From NCBI GenBank assembly GCA_009746045.1, contig RPFO01000076.1:2926420-2990419 (forward strand): a stretch of DNA of 64,000 nt, in the 5' to 3' direction. Shown one piece after another: positions 42,830 to 53,021 of the stretch. Every line of letters starts with the position of its first letter. Positions within the stretch are counted from its first letter, which is position 1. The notes under the pieces are model-generated. The model did not search any database. It was given only the letters and a program-made list of their open reading frames with translations, and had not been told where the DNA came from. A program made the translations under genes and the position numbers. The DNA is from Mesostigma viride (lineage: Eukaryota > Streptophyta > Mesostigmatophyceae > Mesostigmatales > Mesostigmataceae).

Positions 42830-44010
42830 CGGCCCTAACGCTAATTCCCACACCCCCTCTGCTAACGTTAGTTTCCACACCCCTCTGCTAACGTTAGTGC
42901 CCACGCCCTCGGCTAACGTTAATTCCCACACCCCCTCTGCTAACGTAAGGTCCCACACCCGTCTGCTAACGTGAGTGCCCCTCCCCCCTCTACTATCGTT
43001 AATTCCCTCCCCCCTTTACTAACATTAGTCCACAGCCCCCTCTGCTAACGTTAGTGCCCCCCCCTCCTTTGCTAACATTAGTTCCCACACCCCTCCGCTA
43101 ACGTAAGTGCCCTCCCCCCCCTGCTATCGTTAATGCCCCCCTTCACTAACGTTATTCCCCAGCCCCCTCTGCTAACGTTAGTGCCCGCGCCCCTTTGCAA
43201 ACTTTAGTGCTCGTGCCCCTCTGCTAACGTTAGCGCCCCCCCCCTCTGCTATTCTGATCAGGCACTCCGCAAAGGTGAAAACCATTTGCGTTCAGTGCCG
43301 GGCCGCGGAAAACGCGGAAAAACGCGATCTGCAAATGAATCCGACCGGAATCGAACTGGGGACCTCTCACACCAACTTTCGCTGACTATAGGACGGACGT
43401 CTCCGGTTACCATGGCATCGCCAACTTACACCTACAGTCATCCGCAAAAGTTCTCCTGTCCGGGGAGTGATGCAAGCCTTTCGGATTTGGTACTAGATAA
43501 ATCACTCGAGATCTGTGTGTAGGAGATCTGCTATAATTATTTCCCCCCTCTGCTAACTTTAATTCCCACACCCCCTCTGCTATCGTTAGTGCCCGTGCCC
43601 CTTTACTAACGTTAGTGCCCAGCCCCCTCTGCTAACGTTAGTGCCCGTGCCCCTTTACTAACGTTAGTGCCCAGCCCCCTCTGCTAACGTTAGTGCCCTC
43701 GCCCCTTTACAAACTTTAGTGCTCGTGCCCCTCTGCTAACGTTCGCGCCCCCCCCTCTGCTATAATTATTTCCCCCCTCTGATAACTTTAATTCCCACAC
43801 CCCCTCTGCTATCGTTAGTGCCCGTGCCCCTTTACTAACGTTAGTGCCCAGCCCCCTCTGCTAACGTTAGTGCCCGTGCCCCTTCACTAACGTTAGTGCC
43901 CAGCCCCCTCTGCTAACGTTAGTGCCCGTGCCCCTTCACTAATGTTAGTGCGCGTGCCCCTCTGCTAACGTTATTCCCCAGCCCCCTCTGCTATCGCTAA
44001 TGCCCGTGCC
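42830..44010. repeat. GCTAACGTTAGTGCCC minisatellite in two blocks
   Basis: 22-28-bp units containing CTGCTAACGTTAGTGCCC, in blocks 42830-43250 and 43540-44010, with a non-repeat insert between them (43255-43535). Confidence 0.9.
43340..43425 (-). other. tRNA-derived sequence in the minisatellite insert
   Basis: On the minus strand GGTAACCGGAGACGTCC and GGTCCCCAGTTCGATTCC stand at tRNA-like A- and B-box spacing with a Tyr- or Ile-like anticodon region (CCTATAGT), but stem pairing is imperfect. Reads as a degraded tRNA or tRNA-derived SINE. Confidence 0.4.
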
Positions 44011-44029
44011 CCTTTATATTTGGACCAGG

Positions 44030-44510
44030 AACACATCCCACAACTATAGGCTCGACTATCCCACACCCAGGAACGTGCATCCCACAACCAGAAACCCATC
44101 CCACAACCAGGAACGAGTATCCCACAACTAGGAACGTGTATCCCACAACGAGGAACAAGTATCCTACAACCAGGAACGTGCATCTCACAACCAAGAACAC
44201 ATCCCACAACCAGGAACGTGTATCCCACAACTAGGAACGTGTATCCCACAACAAGGAACAAGTATCCTACAACCAGGAACGTGTTTCCCACAACCAGGAA
44301 CGTGTATCCCACAACCACGCTCGACTATCCCACAACCAGGAACATGCATCCCACAACCAGGAACGAATTTCCCACCACCAGGAGTATCCCACAACCAGGA
44401 ACACATCCCACAACCAGGAATTAAGTGCATCCCACAACCAGGAACAAGTATCCCAAAACAAGGAACACATCCCACAACCAGGAACGTGTATCCCACAACC
44501 AGTCGCGCAG
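44030..44510. repeat. 21-bp minisatellite, second block
   Basis: About 22 units of ATCCCACAACCAGGAACGTGT and variants, same family as 41960-42110. Confidence 0.9.
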
Positions 44511-44649
44511 TCGGTCTGAATGACTGGCATTATAATGAGCGTCATATTCGTCTCCGGCTTGGCAGTGCCGTCATTCTGCATACAAAAAGCACATTGGAGC
44601 CAGCACTTTCCCGCGGGTTGTAGCCGATATTCCTCCATGCAGCGATATT

Positions 44650-44815
44650 CACCAATGCGCTATCATGCAATAAACAAGTCGACACCATCCGGGTATGTAA
44701 AGAAGCACGCTGCTGGCCACGACGGTCACGGCGATGATGAACGTGACAATAACAAGAACGCCTAATAGCAGGCGTCATACAAACTAGAACAGACTGGAAC
44801 AACTACTTACCCGGT
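44650..44815 (-). other. Possible transmembrane-coding exon
   Basis: On the minus strand GVLVIVTFIIAVTVVASSVL, LYIPGW and a further 12 residues run to a TGA near 44651, after an AG at about 44769. A short open segment (LCVKITDDR or ALCQDHRRP) ends upstream in CGG/GTAAGT. The hydrophobic helix is convincing as sequence; the gene is not assembled. Confidence 0.3.
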
Positions 44816-45092
44816 CGTCTGTGATCTTGACACAGAGCCTGGTTTACAAGGAAGCGAGGGAAACCGGCCACTATGAACAGCCCTACTTAATTAACCCACA
44901 TAATGAAGGTTAGGAATCCTCCCCATCATGCTAACCGTAGACTCGGTGAAACGCCCCATGCTACAAATACGATAGCCCAGCAACGACTACTTGCGGCCAT
45001 CACCTTGTCCAGTTCTGGCTGGCTGTGCGGCGGTAATTTTACCAAGTTTAAAAATGTTACGCCGCACCAGTCGATCTGTGCTTTTTTACGTA

Positions 45093-45172
45093 CAGTCATT
45101 CCCGCGTTAAGTTGTGATCGCCCCCTAAAACTTGGCGCCGCAACTTAACGCGGGAACGCAACTTAACGGTAG
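45093..45172. mobile_element. Tc1/mariner-type MITE fragment
   Basis: Starts TA/CAGTCATTCCCGCGTTAAG and contains AACTTAACGCGGGAACGCAA. Same family as 50295-50420; the right end is lost. Confidence 0.55.
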
Positions 45173-45444
45173 AATTAGGCTAGCAGCCCACCACCTCCTC
45201 CTCTGACGGACATCTATACGGCATTCGACAGCTCTCGTCAAGCCCGATCCAGCTACACCGTCAAAGCCGGCCAAATTAACCCCTCAACCGTCTTTGACTC
45301 GTGACTAAAATGAGTCACGAGTTGCACAGTATGCCACAGGTGCCCCCATTCAGCCTAATTATTTTTTCTGGACCATACTAGGAACCAAGCATAACCATAT
45401 TAGGGCCCACCTGGGGGTATAGTGGGTGGTCCCAGTGCTAGCCC

Positions 45445-45500
45445 CCCCTGCTCTATAAATAGCCCCCCCCTCAGGGGGGTACGGTGAGTGCGCGCGGTGA
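45445..45500 (+). promoter_or_regulatory. TATA-box-like promoter candidate
   Basis: GCTCTATAAATAGCCCCCCC at 45450 is a good TATA box in GC-rich surroundings, followed by the palindrome CCCCCCTCAGGGGGG. It may drive the retroposon that follows. Confidence 0.35.
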
Positions 45501-45599
45501 CACCCTTATAATGGATGATAGACCCCTTTCCTCAATGAGTTGACCCTGGGGTTGGTTTCATGTAGATAGATTTTTTAGTTAGGATGGGATACAAACACT

Positions 45600-45780
45600 A
45601 AAAATTGTAACTCCCCCAGGGACCCATCAGCTGGTGCTAAAAATAACTGGTGACTATTTTGAGTCGCGAGTTTTGGGGGGGCTAAAATAGGCATCCTAGT
45701 GCAGTTTTGAACATGGAAACGATAGGTAAGCATGGAGTATGGGCAAACATGCATGCTAACACTTATTCCAACCTGTGTGG
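45600..45780 (+). repeat. Dispersed repeat, copy 1 (copy 2 at 46640-46802)
   Basis: About 170 bp shared with 46640-46802: CTGGTGACTATTTTGAGTC, CATCCTAGTGCAGTTTTGAA and TGATAGGTAAGCAT motifs in the same order, about 85 percent alike by eye. Confidence 0.7.
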
Positions 45781-46028
45781 CGGCCCCACCAGTCCTACTC
45801 ACCTTCCCCTCCCCTGAGGATAAGCAGCGGTTCCTCTCTCGTCGCAAGCGGTTGCACGACCTCACCTGGACGCTGGATGACGACCTCACCCCCGCTCAGC
45901 AACAGCAGCGACGCGACCTGTGGCCGGAATACCTCCGCCATAAGCAGGACCCCCAGAAGCCCAAGGTGTACTGGAGGGGCGGGGACCTGATGATCAACCA
46001 CAAGATGTGGACGCCCCCAGCGGGCTAG
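45732..46028 (+). pseudogene. LINE ORF1-type C-terminal domain fragment
   Basis: 98-codon ORF. From VLLTFPSPEDKQRFLSRRKR through LDDDLTPAQQQQRRDLWPEY to VYWRGGDLMINHKM it matches the pattern of the RNA-binding C-terminal region of LINE ORF1 or pre-endonuclease proteins (LDEDLTPxQQ-RR-LWP, then FWRG or YWRG). Upstream codons come from a dispersed repeat, so the start is not native. Confidence 0.6.
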
Positions 46029-46239
46029 AATAGCAATAGCCCTAGCTTGTAACCATTGGCGTCACTGCCGCTAAGGCAGCCATGCCTAGCTGTGCCAACA
46101 CACCTAGTCACGTGCCGCCAACGCACGGTACACAACCAGCCATAGCCTTAGCCTAGTCCTAGTACAGCCATGCTACGCCCTGGCTATGTTCAGATTACTT
46201 GCCCACGCTCCTTGCTATGATATGCTCACATGGGTCTTA

Positions 46240-46440
46240 TTGCACCCACAGTTTGCCGGATCGTTAGCCTGTCCTTTTCGCTAGCCGCGCCCGATTGCAG
46301 CTGTGGCATGCCTTTGGCATGAAGGAGACTGGGGGTCTCTGCCCTTTCTCCTGTAGTGCACACACAGGGATTAAAAGCACTTCGGTGCTCCGTGACTCCC
46401 CAACGGGAGCACGAGTTTAATTAATTAATTAATTAATTAA
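46240..46440 (+). mobile_element. Retroposon 3' end with (TTAA)n tail
   Basis: Ends GGTGCTCCGTGACTCCCC, AACGGGAGCACGAG and then about six TTAA units. GTGCTCC and GGAGCAC form a terminal hairpin. It matches 39690-39830 in reverse. It may be the 3' end of the same LINE whose ORF1-type fragment lies at 45732-46028. Confidence 0.65.
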
Positions 46441-46639
46441 CCTGTGTGCCACTGAATACCTGCCATAACCACTGCAGGTCCCTGCCGGATATGATTGGAG
46501 ACGACTACGCGCGGGCCGCGAGTACGGGGTTCACAACCTTATCATGCATGATGGAGCACGTATACCTTGGATTTCACCCTAGTATTTCAGGGGGGACTGC
46601 AACTGTACCCAAGCACTACATCCAAACACTTACATGTCT

Positions 46640-46802
46640 TGTTTCACCCAGGGACCCACAAGATAATGCTAAAAATAGCTGGTGACTATTTTGAGTCACC
46701 AGTTTGGGGGGGGCTAGAATAAACATCCTAGTGCAGTTTTGAACATGGAAATGATAGGTAAGCATGAAACATGCATGATTATGTTTATTCCAGCCTATGT
46801 GG
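46640..46802 (+). repeat. Dispersed repeat, copy 2
   Basis: See 45600-45780. Confidence 0.7.
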
Positions 46803-47039
46803 CACAAATATATGCCACAATAAGCGTAAATGCTTGCAGACCCGCTGATACTGTGGTGCTTATTTTTACATGCATGATGGACCTTGCACACAAAGTCAAA
46901 ACATCCCAGCACTCCTAGATAAATTAGTGACCAAGGGACCATGCATGCAGTAACACTGAAAATTGCCAACTAGAAATAGGTGGCACTGTGACCATCACGG
47001 AGCAGATTTTCAAACTGCACAAGTTATGCATAAACATGA

Positions 47040-47200
47040 AAGCTAATAAGACATGACCATGAAACAATAACCCATGCAGGCTAACAACATGAAACCAAAT
47101 AACACATGCACAGGTGGGACCATGAAACAATAACCCAGGCTAACAACATGAAACCAAATAACACATGCACAGGTGGGTCCATGAAACAATAACACACACT
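47040..47200. repeat. Tandem repeat with CATGAAACAATAACCCA
   Basis: About 2.5 units of a 60-bp sequence (ACATGAAACCAAATAACACA, TGCACAGGTGGGACCATG). Confidence 0.8.
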
Positions 47201-47295
47201 TCAAACCATGCCGGCCCATGGTGATACACGGCGCGCATGAGCGCGGGCAGGAAAGGCCAAATGCCATGCCACGTAGGCAACAAATGCTAGCATTC

Positions 47296-48559
47296 TTAGT
47301 CAGCCTCCGTAGGACTATATCCCAGGCGGACATGCTCCGCCCTGAGATGGCGGCGCCGCGCCACCCCCTTGAGCTTCCGGGTGGTGGCTGCTGCCCCCCT
47401 CGTGGTAGTGGCGCCCTTGAAATTCTTGGCGCATTCGCCACGCTGGGAGAGGCGCTGCCATACCCGCTGCTTCGTCACGTTGAAGTCCAGCCCCTCCACC
47501 TGCCCGGAGTGGAAGAGGCCGAAGCAGTTCCGCTCGCTGTTGCTGCAGAACGCCATGTCACAGTGCTCGCACATGACCGAGGTCTTGTGCTTCCTGCCTT
47601 GCGCGCAGCACAGTTGGCACAGCACCTGCTCCACCCAGAAATTTGCCCATCTCATGCATTGTTAAGGGGTGCCACTCACGCCCACCTGGCTTGCCCGCCC
47701 CCTTGAGCTCAGCATAGTCGTTGGTCTCCTTGACAATCTTGGCCACGACATCACGTTGGGACCAGAAAAGGGAGAACAGCCCGAGGGGCCCAAACTTGAG
47801 CTGGACAGGGGAAAGGTTTTGATAGCAGGCGGTACCCGTCATCGGCGACAGCACCGGAGTATCGGGAAAAGGAAACACACCTGGCTTGCCGAAACCAGAT
47901 TTCCAGACAGTCTCGGCTGGCTCCTCAGTGGCAGGCGTGTCGTTAGGAAAAAGCGAATCATCGAGCTCAGCCTCACCGCTCGGCACCGGACCCTCCGCAC
48001 CCTTCTGGTAAACAAAGCCGTCATCGGAAGCGTCCGAGACAACGCTCTCGCTGGCCGCCGCCTTGGTCTGACGGCGCCTTTTCGGGGCGTGGCTGATGGC
48101 TGGGTTCTTCTTCGGGTTGCCGACAGCGCGCTTCCCCGGCTCGCGTCGCTTGACCGGTGTGGGCAGCTCGATATCCTCGGATTTGTCGTCGTCGTCCTCG
48201 CCGGCGTCAGAATCGCTATCCTGGCCCTGCTCGCTATCATCGTCACTGCTACCTGCCGTTGGGACCTTCCTGGCTGCGCATTCTTTCATTAGAGCTTCGT
48301 ACTCATCTGAGCTGCACGAATATATGAAAATCTGCTCACGGGTGAATGGGTACGTGAGCTTGTCGTCCGGGAAATAGCACCGTGCACCATCTCCGGAACT
48401 GTTCACTGTCACTACCTTGCCCGGCAAACGTACCTCGCTGTGTTTTTCCCCATACTGCTCTATCGCCCAGTCTAGTCCGAACTTTTCCACAGGCACTGCC
48501 ATGAAAATGCCCTTCTTTACCTTGAAAGTCCGTATATCTGCCTGCATTTCGTCCGCCAT
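47296..48559 (-). pseudogene. Internally deleted piggyBac-like transposase
   Basis: ATG at 48559 (MADEMQADIRTFKVKKGIFM). Acidic and basic low-complexity middle with SDDDSEQGQDSDSD and PKRRRQTKAAAS, then the piggyBac N-terminal signature LFSLFWSQRDVVAKIVKETN and REWHPLTMHEMGKFLG. About there (47640-47690) the frame changes and the Cys-rich C terminus follows (QVLCQLCCAQGRKHKTSVMC, EHCDMAFC, CFGLFHSG), ending at 47296. The whole catalytic DDD core is missing, so this is a deletion derivative. A TTAA duplication and terminal repeats were not found by eye. Confidence 0.75.
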
Positions 48560-48943
48560 GTCTATGTCCGCGCTCCCCCTTTTTTCGCATCCTTCGTTTT
48601 CGTACGTTTTTGTCAATTTTTTTTGTCAAACCGCCCAAACCTGCATGCACCAGGGTACCCTGTTGACTTTGACCAGGGTTTCCACCCTGATACAGTGGTC
48701 AAATACGGTCAGACAAGTGTCCTACGGATAGAGTGAATCTAGATCTTTTCGGTGGTCTAGTTGGTTCCCGCCAAAACCTTCCCGCCAAATCCCTACAGGG
48801 CGCACAAACTCATGCCGAATGTGAGGCATGAGAAAAACTCGCAGTCGAAAATCGGCACGAGGACGGTTTAGGGGTTAAAGTCCATTTTCCAGGCCAGATA
48901 TTTTGGACAAAGGCGGGCTGCAAAACACGCCGTGGGCCGGCAG
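48560..48943. other. Stretch upstream of the piggyBac-like ORF, no gene
   Basis: Contains CCAGGGTACCCTG and CCAGGGTTTCCACCCTG palindromes at 48650-48690, possibly part of the transposon terminus. Confidence 0.35.
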
Positions 48944-49627
48944 TGTTGCGTGCCCGACCCTTGGATCGGGCGCAACAATGGAATAAATTATGTATTTTGG
49001 CTTGTTGTCATAGTCCGTAGGACTTTGGGACCCATTTCGGGACTTAATTTGGGAATTGTCCCTTGGTCAGGACTTTTGTATGGAACTATGATAGTTTGTG
49101 TGATTCGGACCAGTTATTTTGGGCCTAGGTTGATGTATGCGATCTTCTAGGGGCCGGTGCAGTCGCGCCGCGCTGCGTACTTTATAGCTGGTTGAGATAT
49201 TGTACTCATGCGTGGATTCTGTAGCCTGGCGAGGGTCTATGTCGACCCGAGAATCTTGTGTGGACTGCATGTTTCGGAGTTCTCTGGAAGGTCGGCGCCA
49301 TGTCGGCGCCTCAGACTTGCCAGCTTGGTGGCAGACCTAGGTGAAATTGGTCCGAGGACGAGAGTCTCGTCCTCTTGGTTCGATGAATGTAAAGTGCGAT
49401 GAAGCCTACACATTGAACCTGGGGCACTTATCCATTTGTAATTGGTCTTGCTAGCCATTATAAGTGTGTATTAATTATAGCTTGGCATCAAGTCGCGGTG
49501 CCAGATATCTCACGACCCCAGTCGTGAAGCGCAATCTGCATTAGGCCACCTTGATTCTTCCTATTACCGGCGCAGTTGATCTTTCGCGACATAGCTCAGG
49601 TTTACGTGTAAATCTGGGTTCGTTACA
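48944..49627 (+). repeat. Solo LTR of a Ty3/gypsy element
   Basis: 684 bp from TGTTGCG to CGTTACA flanked by the 5-bp duplication GGCAG (48939-48943 and 49628-49632). The opening 33 bases form a hairpin (TGTTGCGTGCCCGA pairing with TCGGGCGCAACA). It shares GCAGTCGCGCCGCGCTGCGT with the LTR at 34550. No internal region: a recombination-derived solo LTR. Confidence 0.88.
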
Positions 49628-49910
49628 GGCAGCCACGCACTAGTGCCTGCGTTTTATACCGCAAAATAATGCCGGTGTGTTTTAACCCTCTGACTTCGGC
49701 TCTCTTTTTGGCGGGTTACTTAATTGCCAGCCGGCTTCACGTTTGAATGTGACAAAACTTGGGAACAGTCGTGAGGGAAGCTTCATTTACTGTCAAAGGC
49801 CTGCATGTAAACAATAATAACGCAACCTTGTCCGGCCTTGCCCTTCTGTGGTGCATTCGGCATGATGGTGGTAATTTCCATCAAGATCATGTCTCAATTA
49901 CATACCCTGC
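49628..49910. other. Short stretch without recognised features
   Basis: Nothing recognised between the solo LTR and the truncated LINE. Confidence 0.4.
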
Positions 49911-49920
49911 ATGGTCGTGG

Positions 49921-50082
49921 CGTTTTGATGAGTAGTGTAGTTAGGCTTTTCTAGACTAGATAGCTTAGAGTTAGGTTAGTTCGATTACGCGGCTTCCTCC
50001 ACTCCACCCACCCATCATGGAATATGTGCTACATGATCATCTCCCAACGGAGGCATGTTATAATTTAATTTAATTTAATTTA
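49921..50082 (+). mobile_element. Very short 5'-truncated LINE with target duplication
   Basis: Begins with the last four sense codons of ORF2 (CGTTTTGATGAGTAG), then 3' UTR, the CTCCCAACGGAG hairpin and a (TTTAA)n tail. Flanked by the 10-bp duplication ATGGTCGTGG (49911-49920 and 50083-50092). Same family as 26768-27235. Confidence 0.92.
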
Positions 50083-50294
50083 ATGGTCGTGGATTCTTAT
50101 GTACCGCAGCCCGCAGGCTGCAAAACTGAATTTGTAAGGTTGCATTCACGCTTTTCTCCTAAGCCAGCAGGCGGCAGGGAAATTTGCGCGCCAGTGGGGC
50201 TTGCGTATTTTGCCGCCAAAAATCACGTAGCGGGTCCGGACTTGGCAAAAAATGGCCTCCTGCGCGGCCAAAAATGGCCTGACACCTACAAATT

Positions 50295-50420
50295 GAGTCA
50301 TTACCGCGTTAAGTTGCGATGGCCTCCATGCTTAAGTTGCGGTCGCCCCCCAAACTTCGGCGCCGCAACTTAACGCGGGAACGCAACCTTAAGAAACGCA
50401 ACTTAACGCGGGAATGACTG
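50295..50420. mobile_element. Tc1/mariner-type (pogo-like) MITE
   Basis: Inverted ends GAGTCATTACCGCGTTAAG and AACGCGGGAATGACTG, followed by TA on the right, with internal repeats of CGCAACTTAACGCGGGAA. About 126 bp, non-coding. It sits next to sequence related to the 35949-36472 repeat. Confidence 0.7.
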
Positions 50421-50568
50421 TAGAACCAGTGTAGTGTAGAAATTTGCCAAAAGAGCAAACGCCCAAAGCCAACTTCCAAGACGCCCAAAGCCAAATTCCA
50501 AGACGCCCAAAGCCCAAAGGCGGGCGAGTCTGGCGCGGCGCCGGCCATTGGGCCCCGGAATAAGAAAT

Positions 50569-51004
50569 TGTCAGAATAACAAAAATTTATTCCTTATAAT
50601 ATCATACGGCAAACTTGCTCATCCTCGAAAATGTTGGCCTCGGCCAGAGAACCAGCTGCTGGAAGCAGTGCGAGATCATGAGAGAGACCAAATAAAAATG
50701 GTCACGTCATTATATATACAAATGACGAGCTAGCGGACAGTAGCAGAGTGTGCATGCCACACGCCACGTGTGTTCACTGCGTGTTCACCACGTGGTCTAC
50801 ACAAGTTATGACCAATCACAACAAAATTGTCCAAGACAAGTAGCAAACCAGCTAACACAAGGACTAATTATTCCTTGACGGAAAACTCATTCCGTACAAC
50901 TCCACAACATCTAGTCTAGTCAGTATCTAATTTCTGCCACAAATGTAAATACTTTGATCAAACTATTTACTTATTCCTGGGCAGGTGTATCGATACTTCT
51001 GACA
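50569..51004 (-). repeat. 3' LTR of the Ty1/copia element
   Basis: 436 bp; in element orientation it starts TGTCAGAAGTATCG and ends in CTGACA, with a TATATATA box at about 50709. A polypurine tract adjoins its start. Confidence 0.85.
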
Positions 51005-51013
51005 CCCCCCTTC
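51005..51013 (-). other. Polypurine tract of the copia element
   Basis: Minus-strand GAAGGGGGG directly before TGTCAG of the LTR. Confidence 0.8.
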
Positions 51014-51147
51014 GGTACACATGCCATCATGATTGCCATGCCACACTAAGTGCTATTCCTGATAATGCAGCACTCAGCACTCAGACATTACATTGCTGTC
51101 CCAGAGTGCCGACTACACCGGTCAACAGGGCAGTACTGACAGATGGC

Positions 51148-53011
51148 TCATATGCCCATCATCTTGTCCTTGAGCATCACAAAACGTGGCTCAGGAAGTG
51201 CCTTGGTAAGCATGTCGGCGATCATGTCCACCCCAGGGAGGTGAATCACCTGGATGGTGCCATCGGCCACCTTCTCGCGGATGTAGTGATACTTCATATC
51301 GATGTGTTTCGTCCTCTTCGGATGGACGGGGTCACGCGTCAGCGCAACCGCACCAGTGTTGTCAGAGTACACTGGAATTGGCCCAGGAGTCAGATCGCCC
51401 AGCTCCCTTGCGATGGTGATCAGGGGGACCACCTGCTGCGTGACACCCCCCAGGGCCATGTACTCGGCCTCGCAGCTCGACAGGGCCACGGTCTGTTGCT
51501 TGCGGCTGTTCCACTCCACAGCAGCACCGCGGTACATGACCACGTTCCCCGTGACCGACCGTCGGTCCACAGGGTCGTTAGCCCAGTCCGCGTCGGAGTA
51601 GGCCAATTTTCCCCCCTCACCCTGATAGAGTAGGCCCAGGCCCTTGGTATGCACCAGGTACTGCAACACCCGGTATGCCAGGGCAAGAAGGGCCTCCGTC
51701 GGGTTCTGCATGTGCTGGGCCAGCACGTTGACCACATATGCCAGGTCAGGCCGCGTCCACCGCATTGCGTACATGAATGCCCCGGTGAGGCTTTGGTAAG
51801 TGCGTTTGTCGTCCGCACTCAGCAGCCCCCCCTCGCCACGGGGGGTGTCGGGAGTAATGGGCGTCCGCACCGCCCGAGGGGAGACACCAAAGCGTTCTGC
51901 GAGGGCATCGATGTAGGGGCCCTGATGCAGGAACACCGTGTGCGCCGGCGAGTCGATGTCCATAGAGACCCCGAGGAACAAGGAGGGCGCGTCAGACTCA
52001 GTGATCTGGAACCGGTGAGACACCTGCTGCATCCACTGGGACAGCCACGCCGCAGAGGAGTGAGAGACCAAGAGGTCGTCCACATGCATGAAAGCGAACC
52101 CGCCGGTGTACAGGAACAAGCAGGTGTCCGTCCTGCTCTGGATGGCACCCGTCTCCTGCACGAGGTACTCGCGCAGCGTCTGATGCCAGTTCCGTGGCGC
52201 CTGCTTGAGGCCATACAGGCTCCGCTTGAGGAGCCAGAGGATCGAGCACTTGCCCGGAGGCATCCTGCTCCTCAAATCCCTTGGGGGGAAGAACGTAGAC
52301 TTCCTCATCCAGAGGCGCGTACAGGAAGGCGGTGCGGACATCCAGCTGCCAGATTGGATGGCCAGCAGTGGCAGCTCGCATGAGCCAAGCCCATGCGTAT
52401 AGTGCCCGCGCGGACGGTGGGAGCAAAGGTCTCACCGAAGTCCAGCCCCTCGCGTTGCGCAAAGCCCTTGCACACAAAACGAGCCTTGGCACGGCCGTCG
52501 GTCTTGCGGGCAAACACCCACTTGGTGGGGAGGACCTTGGCGCCTGGCGGGGAGGTCATGCACGGACATGAGCTGATAGACGTTGTGCTCGCGGAGGCTC
52601 GTCAATTCACTCTCCATGGCCTGGCGCCATGCCGGCTGCCGAAGGGCGGCGGCGGCCGGGAGTGGAGGGAACATCCGCAACCTGGCTGTGGTATGTAGGC
52701 GACAACGTCGCACATCTCGCGGAGCGCGGTGTAGTTCGCGAAAAGCCGCGGAGCCTTAGCCGGGGGCTCCAGAGGGTGCGAGCCCGACCCCCAAGTGTAC
52801 CCATCGGCCCAAGAGGCCAGCTCGAAGCCGTCAGCAGGGGGCCGAAAGGAGGGAGCCCCGAAAGACGCAGGGTAATCGGCACTGCCCTGAGAGTACGCCG
52901 GGGTGGGAAAACCAGGCGGGCGCCCCCCTGAAGACGCGGAGCCGGAAAAGCCAGGTGGGCGACCCCCTGACGATTTCCGAGCCTGAAAAGCCAGGCGGGC
53001 GACCCCCTGAC
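51148..53011 (-). pseudogene. Ty1/copia pol: reverse transcriptase and RNase H
   Basis: WRQAMESELTSLREHNVYQL, KWVFARKTDGRAKARFVCKG and QLDVRTAFLYAPLDEEVYV are the copia RT blocks; SLYGLKQAPRNWH and the catalytic FMHVDDLLV (His in place of the usual Tyr) follow. RNase H: KLAYSDADWANDPVDRRSVT, SSCEAEYMAL, SDNTGAV, TKHIDMKYHYIRE, ending at 51148. Frameshifts near 52300, 52420 and 52560 separate the blocks. Upstream codons repeat RPPGFSGSASSGG, the sequence that also flanks the hAT insertion. Confidence 0.93.
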
Positions 53012-53021
53012 GACGCCGAGC

